A DNA stretch of 64,000 nt from Deltaproteobacteria bacterium HGW-Deltaproteobacteria-18 (GTDB lineage: Bacteria; Desulfobacterota; Desulfovibrionia; Desulfovibrionales; Desulfomicrobiaceae), in contig PHBE01000007.1 in the NCBI GenBank assembly GCA_002841885.1, forward strand, positions 186,001-250,000, in the 5' to 3' direction. The notes beneath the pieces were generated by a model, which was given only the letters and a program-made list of their open reading frames with translations, was not told where the DNA came from and searched no databases. Both the position numbers and the translations under genes were made by a program. Position 1 is the first letter of the stretch. The number at the start of each line of letters is the position of its first letter. Shown here in pieces: positions 36,076-44,694 of this stretch.

Positions 36076-37248
36076 GTGGGACGCGCACTCATCACTTCGG
36101 CCAGTACTCGTGTTGCCTACTGCATCTGCAAGAATTTAAGCAGTCATGGTATCCAGGCGGTAATGGCGGATTCCGATCCGCTGGCCATGTCATTCTGGTC
36201 CCGTCATGCCGCCGGCAGGCATGTTTACGCCTCGCCCTTTCTGGATGAGGCCCGCTTTGTCGAAGACCTCCTCCGGATCATCGACAGGGAGAGTATCGAC
36301 GTCCTTGTCCCTGTTCTGGAAGAAACTTATTTCGTGGCCCGCCATCGCGCTGTCCTTGCCCCCCATGTGCGCATCTTCATGTCCGAATACGAGAAACTCA
36401 TCAGCCTCCATGACAAGCGCTCTCTCAAAAGCATTGCGGATCGTCTCGGGGTGCGCATGCCCATGACCGTGGAGTTGGAAGACGCGCTGGCCCTGGGCTT
36501 GCCGTCTGACTTTCATTTCCCTGCCGTCCTCAAGCCCAAGCAGGGCGGGGGGGGATGGTCGGTGATGGAGGTGGCCGACATGCCCGTCCTCCGAGTCTTG
36601 GCTGAACAGCCTGAGTTGCTGCCGGATCGATACCTTGTTCAGGAGAAAATCCACGGTCCCATTGCAGGAGTGGCCATGCTTTACAAAGACGGGCGTCTCG
36701 TCGCCTCGGATTCGTACTGGACCGTACAGACCTATCCTCATCCGTATGGTCAGCCAACAGTGCGTGTCAGCCGCGATTTTCCCGCAGCGACGGCGGCGCT
36801 GAAGACCATTCTGGACGATTTGCGATGGACCGGGCCGTGCCAGGCGGACTTCCTGCATGACGAGGTCAGGAACGAGAGTTTTCTCATCGACGTCAATCCG
36901 CGTTTTTGGGGGTCAGTCGGACAGAGCATCGCCCGGGGCATTGATTTTCCCTACTACTATTACAAATGCGCCATGGATGAGAATGATTTCAGTGCGCCCC
37001 TTGACCCGCCGGAGGTGGCAACGAGGTGGCTGGGCGGAGACATGATGCGCAAGGCTTGCGGATTATTGGCCAGGCCGAACGTCGAGCGGCCGGATGCGGA
37101 GTTTTCCAGATTCGCGGCCATGGATGATTTTGAGCTGCGGGATCCTTTTCCCCTGGCGGGCTGGGTTGCCTGCCAGGCCGTACGCAAGGTGCGCAGCCTT
37201 GTCGGACGGGGCGCGCACCGCGAGGCCCTGGACGGGGTTTGGGAATAG
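36076..37248 (+). CDS. ATP-grasp carboxylate-amine ligase-like protein
   Basis: 390 residues starting at GTG 36076, preceded by ATGGAGATAAT. Layout: N-terminal Rossmann-like domain ('RALITSASTRVAYCICKNLS', 'SIDVLVPVLEETYFVAR'), then ATP-grasp: Gly-rich loop 'FPAVLKPKQGGGGWSVMEVA' (about 155-174), 'RYLVQEKIHGPIAGVAMLYK' and the metal-binding 'ESFLIDVNPRFWGSVGQSIA'. These fit the family that joins a carboxylate to an amine with ATP. The gene regains normal GC content. It follows the AsnB-like and PP-loop genes and precedes exosortase. It could add an amino acid to a sugar or lipid; substrate not known. Confidence 0.75.
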   Translation: MGRALITSASTRVAYCICKNLSSHGIQAVMADSDPLAMSFWSRHAAGRHVYASPFLDEARFVEDLLRIIDRESIDVLVPVLEETYFVARHRAVLAPHVRIFMSEYEKLISLHDKRSLKSIADRLGVRMPMTVELEDALALGLPSDFHFPAVLKPKQGGGGWSVMEVADMPVLRVLAEQPELLPDRYLVQEKIHGPIAGVAMLYKDGRLVASDSYWTVQTYPHPYGQPTVRVSRDFPAATAALKTILDDLRWTGPCQADFLHDEVRNESFLIDVNPRFWGSVGQSIARGIDFPYYYYKCAMDENDFSAPLDPPEVATRWLGGDMMRKACGLLARPNVERPDAEFSRFAAMDDFELRDPFPLAGWVACQAVRKVRSLVGRGAHREALDGVWE

Positions 37249-37289
37249 GTCGGGTCCTTTGGAATGTGAACATCTGATGGGGGAACTGG

Positions 37290-38123
37290 ATGGAACTTTT
37301 GAAGAATCAAAAAAATCTGATCATCTGGGGTGTTTTCCTGATCGTGGCGGTCGGGGTCGTCTATTGGCCGATTGTCGTCCCAATGGTCAGGCAGTGGGCT
37401 GCCGACGACAATTATTCGCACGGCTTTCTCGTGCCCTTCATCGCCGGGTATCTGGCCTACATGCGTCGGGAAGAGCTCCTGGAGGCGGAGGTCAGGCCTG
37501 CCGAGTCCGGCCTGGGTCTCGTCTTCTTCGGGCTGGGCATGCTTCTTTTCGGCTGGCTGGGTACGGAATATTACACCATGCGCGCCTCGCTGGTGATCAT
37601 CATCGCGGGTTCGGTGCTCTATATCCTGGGATGGAGGATTTTCAGTATTCTTCTTGCACCGTTGGCCTATCTGCTGCTCATGATTCCGATCCCCTACATT
37701 ATCTACGACGCAGCCGCCTTTCCGCTGAAGCTCTTTGTGACCAAGGTTTCGGTCCTGGCCTTGAAAGCCATGGGCATCGTCATCTGGCAGGAAGGCAACA
37801 TCCTCATGTTCCCGAATATCACCCTTGAAGTGGCAGATGCATGCAGCGGGCTGCGTTCCATCATGTCCCTTCTGGCCCTGGGCACGGCATACGCCTTCGT
37901 GCTGCACACTTCGGTCCGGGACCGGGTGGTGCTCATCGGTTCCACGCTGCCCATCGCGGTCTTCACCAATTGCCTGCGGGTCATCGTCACGGGGGGACTG
38001 GCCCAGTATTTCGGGGCGGCTGCAGCCGAGGGATTTTTTCACGAATTTGCCGGAGTTTTCGTTTTTTTCGCTGCTGTGGTCATGTTCTTGGTCCTGGGCG
38101 CGGCACTCAAGAGGTGGTCATGA
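37290..38123 (+). CDS. Exosortase (XrtA-type membrane protein-sorting transpeptidase)
   Basis: 277 residues with about eight membrane helices. The exosortase signatures are complete: 'DDNYSHGFLVPFIAGYLAYM' early, catalytic Cys185 in 'VADACSGLRSIMSLLALG', Arg230 in 'TNCLRVIVTGGLA' and His251 in 'EGFFHEFAGVFVFF'. Exosortases cleave C-terminal PEP-CTERM sorting signals at the inner membrane and link the proteins onward to the surface polymer. The separate EpsI gene overlaps its end by 4 bp (ATGA), the split form of the exosortase-EpsI fusion seen in some species. No target with a PEP-CTERM tail was seen in this window, so substrates must be elsewhere. Exact exosortase subtype is inferred from the neighbouring families. 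Confidence 0.92.
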   Translation: MELLKNQKNLIIWGVFLIVAVGVVYWPIVVPMVRQWAADDNYSHGFLVPFIAGYLAYMRREELLEAEVRPAESGLGLVFFGLGMLLFGWLGTEYYTMRASLVIIIAGSVLYILGWRIFSILLAPLAYLLLMIPIPYIIYDAAAFPLKLFVTKVSVLALKAMGIVIWQEGNILMFPNITLEVADACSGLRSIMSLLALGTAYAFVLHTSVRDRVVLIGSTLPIAVFTNCLRVIVTGGLAQYFGAAAAEGFFHEFAGVFVFFAAVVMFLVLGAALKRWS

Positions 38124-38752
38124 ACATTCGCTTCCGTTTTATTTTCATCATTCTTTTCTTGGCCGGGGCCGGAACATACATGGGTCTTCACCGCGATCTC
38201 GAAGTGCCGCTGGCTCGTCCCTTCGGGGATTTCCCGATCAGCCATGCGGGCTGGCGCATGATCGGACAGGCAAGCCTTGGCGAAAACATCATCAAGGTGC
38301 TCATGCCGACGGACTACCTTTCCCGGCGCTATGCCAGGGAGGACGGATCGAGCGTGGACATGTACCTGAGTTTTTTTGACGGTGGTCCCGATTCCGGGCG
38401 GATTCACTCGCCCAAGCATTGCCTGCCGGGCGGGGGCTGGACGGAAATGTCCTCTAGGCACGCCACGTTGGAGCTGGGCGCGGAGACGGTCAACCTGGTC
38501 CAGGCCGTATACGCCATGGGTAACAACCGCGAGACCATCTACTACTGGTTCTCCATGCGCGGCAGGACCATGCCAGACGAGTTCTCCCTGAAACTTGCCG
38601 AGATAACGGGCTCCATGTTCCACCGCCGCCGGGATCAGAGCTTCATGAGAATTTCCGTGCAGGGGGGGGGCAGTCAGGAAGCGGCGGAGAAACAGATCGA
38701 AGACTTTTTGCGGGATTTCTATCCGCTCATTCGCGATTTTTTGCCAAGCTAG
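38120..38752 (+). CDS. epsI: EpsI family exosortase partner
   Basis: 210 residues from the ATG at 38120, coupled to the exosortase stop; the open frame back to 37841 lies within the exosortase gene. An N-terminal membrane anchor ('FRFIFIILFLAGAGTYMGLH') is followed by a periplasmic domain with 'VDMYLSFFDGGPDSGRIHSP' and 'KHCLPGGGWTEM', the EpsI hallmark (TIGR02914). The protein is found fused or adjacent to exosortase A; its exact biochemical job is unknown, probably assisting EPS assembly or sorting. The next gene begins 17 bp downstream. Confidence 0.9.
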   Translation: MNIRFRFIFIILFLAGAGTYMGLHRDLEVPLARPFGDFPISHAGWRMIGQASLGENIIKVLMPTDYLSRRYAREDGSSVDMYLSFFDGGPDSGRIHSPKHCLPGGGWTEMSSRHATLELGAETVNLVQAVYAMGNNRETIYYWFSMRGRTMPDEFSLKLAEITGSMFHRRRDQSFMRISVQGGGSQEAAEKQIEDFLRDFYPLIRDFLPS

Positions 38753-38769
38753 GGACTTGAGGGGGGCTT

Positions 38770-40875
38770 ATGTACACGGACATGTCGAGTTTTGTCGTAC
38801 GCGGTATTTCATGCCGCCTGTCCGCTGCGCTCCTGCTTCTCCTGTGCGCGCTTATTTTCTGCCGGGGGCTGGCATTTGCCAAGGCCTCGGATGACATCTC
38901 GCCCTCGCAGGTCCTCGTTCTCTACAATGCGGATTGGCGGGCACGGCATCCTCTGATCCCCTCGGCACAGGATTCCCTGGCAGTCGCCGAGCATTATGCG
39001 CGGATGCATACCGACCCCGTCACCGGGGAGCGGCCCTATCTGCTGGGATTGACAGGTGCGCGGTCGTCAAAAAGCCTCCTTGCGGGCGATCACTTGCAGG
39101 AACGCAGCCACGACAACAGTTGCGGGGTCGTGTATCAGCCCCGTGATTCGAAACGCCCAGTTCCCGCCTGCGAGATGCGGGACAGCCGCATGGTGGAGGT
39201 GGCGCTGCCCAGGTCCAAGGTTCCGTGGGACCTAGGTACGTTAAGGCTTGAGATCGAGTCTGACGACAGCTCAAGCCGCACACGCCTCGTGCTGGTCGAG
39301 AATGGTTTGAGCCTTTACCCCGACAAGGTGCGGGTACGGCATGGCGAGGATTGGCAGATCAGGGCTCTGGGCGGACTCATCTTGCCGGGGTCGTTTACGG
39401 CCAGAGCCCGGTGCGGGAATGTTCAGGGCGATGTCCATGAGTGGAGCGCCGAATACAAGGACATTCGTCAGGCGTCCTGGAGTTCCACCGGTCTCGACGG
39501 AATTCGCGACGATCAGAATTATCTGGATTTTGTGGAAGCCCCGATCAAGGCGTTTCTGGAAGACCCTTCCAATGCCAGGCCTGACGGGACGCTGCTGAAA
39601 GATCATGTTCTGTACATTGTCGTTTGTCATGGGCTACCCCGAACCGTTTCGGCTCCTTACGGCATTGCCACCGGGGTCGGTCTGCAGTTGCGCGATTACG
39701 GCTCGGAGATTGATTTTTGTCAGAGGCTTCAGCTCATGTACTACGATTTCAAAAGCCTGCACCTAAGTGAGGTCCAGCCGATGCGCTTTGCCCCGGTTTC
39801 GTCTTCAAAGCCAAATGCATTCGCGAACATTTTGCTCCGCACGCGAATGTCCATGCCCCTCGAGGGAGTGGATGCAAATCCGTTCGTGCATCCGGCGGCC
39901 TACCGCAAAGGCGGGAACAAGGCAGGGCTGGGTTCGCCCCGGTTTACCTCCGCGCTACGGGCCCTGCGCCCGGATCGTCATCTTTTTTTCGCCATGCGCA
40001 TCGACGGGCAAACACCCCTTGAAGCCATGGAACTGGTGGACAGGGGCGTCTATGCCTCCAGATATGCCGGCCCGGAGCTGGGCGTACTTCCGGATATCCC
40101 TCTCCGTAAGGCTCCGGAACGCGTTGGAGAGATCGGCGATCGGACTCCGGCCAAGCCGTTCTGGGACCTGGGATACAGGCATCTGTTCCAACACCCCAAA
40201 GGCAGGGTCCGGCTGGATCTTTTCCGGCTGGCCCCTGATTGCGGTTTTTTCAACTCCGGTCCCGTGTTTCTTCCCGGAGGGATTGCGGCCTTTGTGCAGT
40301 CGAACCAGGGCTGGAACGTGAAGAATTCAAGATTTCACGAGTTCCTGAGGCAAGGAGTGACGGTCACGGCCGGGGCGGCTCGCGTTGACCCGCGCAAGAC
40401 GCCCCACATACACAGCCACAGTTTCTGGGACGAAGCGGTGTTTTATCCGGCCCTGCGTGAAGGCCGCCCTGTTGGTGAAATTTTGCTTGGCAATCAGGTC
40501 CACATGGGCTGGATCACCAGCTTTGTTGGCGACCCCCTGTACCGTTTGCCTTTGGTGCCGCAAAAGCCGGGCGGGCTGAACGGTCTGACGTGGGAAAAAA
40601 ACGTGCGCGTGGCACCTGTCCGGGATGCGGAGCGCGGCAGGGGCTATCTGGTCATGGCTGATTTGGGATCGAGCGCCCATGAGCCCCGCCTGGCACAGAT
40701 GCGCCTTGGCCGCATCGCAGCCGAGGGAGACGGGGCGAAGCATGTCTTCGAACGCTTCGCCTCAAGACCCTGTATCTTCGTCCCCAAGCGGGAAGTTCGC
40801 AAGAGAGATCCGTGGCGGCTGGAATTGATGGATCCTTTCGGCAATACGGCAACGCTTGCAGGCACGCTGGAGTAG
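38770..40875 (+). CDS. TIGR03790-type exported protein
   Basis: 701 residues. A hydrophobic signal or anchor (about 18-40) precedes 'SPSQVLVLYNADWRARHPLI' and 'LAVAEHYARMHTDPVTGERP', the typical start of the TIGR03790 family of uncharacterised exported proteins. The body is long and mixed alpha/beta without recognised catalytic motifs; segments such as 'DHVLYIVVCHGLPRTVSAPY' and 'GNQVHMGWITSFVGDPLYRL' resemble that family. The family is found in bacteria with PEP-CTERM/exosortase systems, and here it lies directly after exosortase and EpsI. There is no PEP-CTERM tail at its C-terminus. Function unknown. Confidence 0.7.
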   Translation: MYTDMSSFVVRGISCRLSAALLLLLCALIFCRGLAFAKASDDISPSQVLVLYNADWRARHPLIPSAQDSLAVAEHYARMHTDPVTGERPYLLGLTGARSSKSLLAGDHLQERSHDNSCGVVYQPRDSKRPVPACEMRDSRMVEVALPRSKVPWDLGTLRLEIESDDSSSRTRLVLVENGLSLYPDKVRVRHGEDWQIRALGGLILPGSFTARARCGNVQGDVHEWSAEYKDIRQASWSSTGLDGIRDDQNYLDFVEAPIKAFLEDPSNARPDGTLLKDHVLYIVVCHGLPRTVSAPYGIATGVGLQLRDYGSEIDFCQRLQLMYYDFKSLHLSEVQPMRFAPVSSSKPNAFANILLRTRMSMPLEGVDANPFVHPAAYRKGGNKAGLGSPRFTSALRALRPDRHLFFAMRIDGQTPLEAMELVDRGVYASRYAGPELGVLPDIPLRKAPERVGEIGDRTPAKPFWDLGYRHLFQHPKGRVRLDLFRLAPDCGFFNSGPVFLPGGIAAFVQSNQGWNVKNSRFHEFLRQGVTVTAGAARVDPRKTPHIHSHSFWDEAVFYPALREGRPVGEILLGNQVHMGWITSFVGDPLYRLPLVPQKPGGLNGLTWEKNVRVAPVRDAERGRGYLVMADLGSSAHEPRLAQMRLGRIAAEGDGAKHVFERFASRPCIFVPKREVRKRDPWRLELMDPFGNTATLAGTLE

Positions 40876-40879
40876 ATCG

Positions 40880-42925
40880 ATGATGCCTCCCTTTCTGTCG
40901 TTTCTGACAACCCTGTGCGCCGTCATCCTGGCGTTCGGGTTTGCCGTGCGCATGCTGCTTGGCGTTATGCGCGCCGAGCGGTCGCGGGCCTCGGGAGTCC
41001 TGGCCCTGGCGCTCCTGCTGTCTGCCGGGCTGGAAACGACGGATCTGCTGACGCTTCTGTATCCCGGCATGTTGCAGTCATGGCGTATGGCCGGTCTGCT
41101 GGTGGAAGGAGCTTTGGGGCCGGCCTGGATCTGTTTCACGGCCCTTTTTGCCCGGAGCTACGAAGAGGGGCGGTTGCCCGGAATACAGCGTGCCATGATC
41201 CTCCTGTCCTGCCTCATGCTGCCCTGGGCCGGGTATCTGGCTGCTCAGGGCGCCTATTTTGCCCCGGATTTCGCGACCGAAGGCCTTCTTTTTCTCCTTC
41301 CCGGAAGCTTCTATTTCTATATCGGTTTCGCCGTATGCTGCGTCGTGGCCCTTCTCAATATCGAAGCCACCCTGGCGGCGGCCGTGCATCATCGCCGCTG
41401 GAAAATCAAATTCGTGCTTCTGGGGGCAGTGAGCATCCTGGCCTCCTTGATCCTCTATTACAGCCAGAGCCTCCTGCATCGTTCCATCAACATGAGCCTG
41501 GCCAGCCTGCGCTCTTCTGCCCTGTTGGTCGGCGCGTGCATGATGTGGTTTTCGGATTTGCGTCGCGGGTCCGAGGTGAGGATCAGCTTCTCCAGACGGA
41601 TGGCCTTCAAATCCGTGGTTCTGGTCGCTGCCGGGTTGTATCTGGTCGGGCTCGGATTGCTCGGCGAGGGCGCGCGCCTTTTCGGAGACGAGCTGGGTCG
41701 GGCCGTGCTGCTGGTGATCAGCTTTCTGGCCGGGCTTGGACTCCTGATTGTTTTTCTTTCTGACACGGTGCGCCGCAAGATCCGTCTTTTTCTGCAGCTG
41801 CACTTTTATGGCGAGAAGTATGATTATCGCATCCAGTGGGTGCAGTTCACGCAGCATCTGGCAGCGGCCCGCACGCAAAGCGAATTGCAGCAGGCGGCAT
41901 TGTCGGCCTGCTGTGAAACATTCGGCATCGTAGGTGCGGGGCTTTTTCTTTTCGACCATGGTCGCAAACTTTATCTGTCTGCCAGCCTGGTGGAGATGGA
42001 TTTCCACGAAGGCGGTTTCGGGGCAGACTCGGCTCTAGTGACTGCGCTTGACCTCCGGCGTTCCGTGTTGCGCACGGCGGATGTTGACGACCCTTCGCCT
42101 TGGCTCGCGCGGGCCGTCTTCGCCATTCCCATTTTTCGCGAAGAAATGTTGGACGGATTCGTGCTTCTGGGTCCGCCCATCAATCCCCAAGAAGAGTATG
42201 ACGAGGAGGACTTTGAACTGATGGACACCATGGCCCGGCATATCTCCTCGGCTCTCTTGAACATGCGCCTCCTGGAACAATTGGCTCGGTCGAGGGAGAT
42301 GGAGATCATGGGCAAGGTCTCGGCTTTCGTGCTCCATGATTTGAAGAATCATGTCTATACGCTTTCGCTCATGGTCGACAACGCGCAAAAACATATCGGC
42401 AATCCCGAATTCCAGAAGGATATGGTCGATTCTTTGGGCCGCACGGTGGGCAAGATGAAGATCCTCATCTCGCAACTCAAGGGTCTCCCCGACCGGCAAA
42501 CCCTGAAGCGTGAACCTGTGGGCCTTCTGTCGCTGGCAAGGGAGGCCACCCGTCCCCTGCCGCAGGAGCGTCTGGATTTTCAGGGTACGGATGTGCGGGT
42601 GCTGGTTGACAGCGTGGAGATGGGCAAGGTGATCCTTAACCTTTGCCTGAATGCGCTGGAGGCTTCCACGGCGGGTCAATCCATATCCATTACGGTCGGG
42701 GAGGAACCGGAGCCATTTGTGAAGGTCGTGGATCATGGCGTGGGGATTGCCGAGGAGTTTCTGGCGGGCGGTCTCTTCGAACCGTTCAAGTCCACCAAGA
42801 CCAAGGGCATGGGCATCGGACTGTATCAATGCAAGCAGATCGTTGAAGCTCACCGAGGGCGAATCGAGGTTCGTAGTGTTCCGGGAGAAGGTGCTGAATT
42901 TGTTGTTTGTATTGAGGATAGATAG
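40880..42925 (+). CDS. prsK: PEP-CTERM system sensor histidine kinase PrsK
   Basis: 681 residues from the ATG at 40880 with GGAG nearby; a TTG eight codons earlier overlaps the preceding gene. Eight to nine N-terminal membrane helices (about 1-300), a GAF-like domain (about 320-455), then the kinase core. The H-box 'FVLHDLKNHVYTLSLM' puts the phosphorylated His at about 486, and the ATPase boxes are 'LNLCLNALEAS', 'DHGVGIAEEF' and 'KGMGIGLYQCKQI'. The layout and 'HDLKN' variant match the TIGR02916 PrsK family that signals for exosortase A systems. It would phosphorylate PrsR, encoded 132 bp downstream. Signal sensed unknown. Confidence 0.9.
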   Translation: MMPPFLSFLTTLCAVILAFGFAVRMLLGVMRAERSRASGVLALALLLSAGLETTDLLTLLYPGMLQSWRMAGLLVEGALGPAWICFTALFARSYEEGRLPGIQRAMILLSCLMLPWAGYLAAQGAYFAPDFATEGLLFLLPGSFYFYIGFAVCCVVALLNIEATLAAAVHHRRWKIKFVLLGAVSILASLILYYSQSLLHRSINMSLASLRSSALLVGACMMWFSDLRRGSEVRISFSRRMAFKSVVLVAAGLYLVGLGLLGEGARLFGDELGRAVLLVISFLAGLGLLIVFLSDTVRRKIRLFLQLHFYGEKYDYRIQWVQFTQHLAAARTQSELQQAALSACCETFGIVGAGLFLFDHGRKLYLSASLVEMDFHEGGFGADSALVTALDLRRSVLRTADVDDPSPWLARAVFAIPIFREEMLDGFVLLGPPINPQEEYDEEDFELMDTMARHISSALLNMRLLEQLARSREMEIMGKVSAFVLHDLKNHVYTLSLMVDNAQKHIGNPEFQKDMVDSLGRTVGKMKILISQLKGLPDRQTLKREPVGLLSLAREATRPLPQERLDFQGTDVRVLVDSVEMGKVILNLCLNALEASTAGQSISITVGEEPEPFVKVVDHGVGIAEEFLAGGLFEPFKSTKTKGMGIGLYQCKQIVEAHRGRIEVRSVPGEGAEFVVCIEDR

Positions 42926-43057
42926 ACTTTGTTATCAATTTTTAGGCGAGAGATATGGACTTGTAATGTGAAGATGTGTTATTTTTCAATAAAATTGATC
43001 GGTGGTGTCGAATAAAATGTGTTCTGATTCAAAAAATACCTTGAGTGGGGCCAATAA

Positions 43058-44428
43058 TTGGAACATTTGCTTATTGTTGATGATAACGAGGATGTACTGA
43101 CCCAGCTCAAATGGGGGTTGGCCTCGGAACCATACGCGCTCCATCTTGCCTCCAATGTTGACGAGGCGCTGGCTGTCTTTCGTCGGCTTCATCCCGGTGT
43201 GGTGACCCTTGATCTGGGTCTTCCGCCGCATGTCGAGTCTTCGGAGGAGGGGTTTAGGGCGTTGGCGGAGATGCTCAAATTTGAGCCTTCAGCCAAGATC
43301 ATTGTCGTCACCGGCAATGACGATCGGGAAAATGCCCTGCAGGCGATCAAGCTGGGTGCCTTTGATTTTTTTCGCAAGCCCATCGACCTGGACGAGTTGC
43401 GAGTCATCATTCGCCGTGCGTTCCATTTGCATGGCATTGAGCGCGAGACAGTGGTTCAGCAGGGCGAAGCAGCCCTCGAGGTCAGGGACAACTGCGGGAT
43501 CGTAGGGGCGTGCGCGGCCATGCGCGGGGTGCTGGGTCTTATCGACAAGGTCGCGGCTTCGGACGTGCCGATTCTTGTTTCCGGCGAGAGCGGCACAGGC
43601 AAGGAACTGGTGGCCAGAGCCATTCATGCCAAGAGTTTGCGCAAGCATGGTCCCTTGATCTGTATCAACTGTGGAGCCATCCCCGAGAACCTGATCGAGT
43701 CCGAGTTGTTTGGTCATGAAAAGGGAGCCTTCACAGGTGCGGCCTCCACGGTAAGGGGCAAGGTCGAATACGCCAGCGACGGAACCCTCTTTTTGGACGA
43801 GATAGGGGAACTGCCCGTCAATCTCCAGGTCAAGTTGCTCAGATTTCTGCAGGAGATGGTCATTCAACGTGTGGGGGGGAGAAAGGACATCTCCGTGAAT
43901 GTGCGCATCATCGCGGCCACGAATATCGACATCGCCGCAGCCATAGCCCAGGGGCGTTTTCGGGAAGATCTGTATTACCGCATCGGCGTGGTCAATATCC
44001 ATCTTCCTCCGCTGCGGGAACGGGAAGGCGACGTGCGTATTCTGGCCGAATATTTTCTGGATCGCATCACCCGCGATCTGGGTAAACCCCGATGCGGGTT
44101 CGCGCCTGATGCCCTGGCCTGCCTCAATACTTATGGCTGGCCTGGCAATATCCGTGAACTTGAAAACAAGTTGCGGCGAGCAGTGCTGCTTGCGGACTCG
44201 ACCCTGCTCACGGCCGAGGAACTGGGTTTCGGGGAGGGTGTCGATGCCCTGAATGGGTTGGGTCTGAAGGACAAGACTCTGAAGGAAGCCAGAGCCATGC
44301 TCGAAAAGAAGATGGTTCTGGCTGCCTTGGCCAAGCATGAGGGCAACATAGTCAAGGCTTCTGACGCACTTGGGATCAGTCGGCCGACCATGTATGATCT
44401 TTTGAAGAAGCACGAGATCGAAAATTAG
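43058..44428 (+). CDS. prsR: PEP-CTERM-box sigma-54 response regulator PrsR
   Basis: 456 residues starting at TTG 43058 ('MEHLLIVDDNEDVLTQ'), the only start consistent with an intact receiver domain. Receiver with phospho-Asp about 52 ('VVTLDLGLPP'). The central sigma-54 AAA+ domain (about 145-385) has Walker A 'SGESGTGKELVARAIH', 'GHEKGAFTGAA' (the GAFTGA loop that contacts sigma-54), 'DGTLFLDEIGELPVNLQVKL' and 'TNIDIAAA'. The C-terminus is a Fis-type HTH ('ASDALGISRPTMYDLL'). Matches TIGR02915. It is the prime candidate to activate the sigma-54 promoter before prsT from the TGCAAC sites. Phosphorylation by PrsK is inferred from pairing. Confidence 0.92.
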   Translation: MEHLLIVDDNEDVLTQLKWGLASEPYALHLASNVDEALAVFRRLHPGVVTLDLGLPPHVESSEEGFRALAEMLKFEPSAKIIVVTGNDDRENALQAIKLGAFDFFRKPIDLDELRVIIRRAFHLHGIERETVVQQGEAALEVRDNCGIVGACAAMRGVLGLIDKVAASDVPILVSGESGTGKELVARAIHAKSLRKHGPLICINCGAIPENLIESELFGHEKGAFTGAASTVRGKVEYASDGTLFLDEIGELPVNLQVKLLRFLQEMVIQRVGGRKDISVNVRIIAATNIDIAAAIAQGRFREDLYYRIGVVNIHLPPLREREGDVRILAEYFLDRITRDLGKPRCGFAPDALACLNTYGWPGNIRELENKLRRAVLLADSTLLTAEELGFGEGVDALNGLGLKDKTLKEARAMLEKKMVLAALAKHEGNIVKASDALGISRPTMYDLLKKHEIEN

Positions 44429-44694
44429 CAGGTAAAGGGCGTATTTTTTTTGGGTTCAGTTCTATGCAGATTCATGTTGGCAATGTATTCATCTTTTACA
44501 TTTTTAATTTATGTTCATTTTTTTAATATAATTAATTTAAATTCTGAGATATTTGTATATTTTTATTTAATTTTTCTGATCTTTTAATTTTATTAAATAC
44601 AGTATTTAATATTTATAGAGTAAATAATATATTTGAAATTATTAATATAGTGATAATTTTATATAAATTAAAATAGTTATTAAATGGGTTTTGT

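Noticed and set aside
36960-38042. 360-codon minus frame
   Set aside because: Shadow of ATP-grasp and exosortase genes; His/Gln/Asp-rich, no domain.
38770-40875. TIGR03790-type protein as PEP-CTERM substrate
   Set aside because: Its C-terminus has no PEP motif, membrane helix or basic tail.
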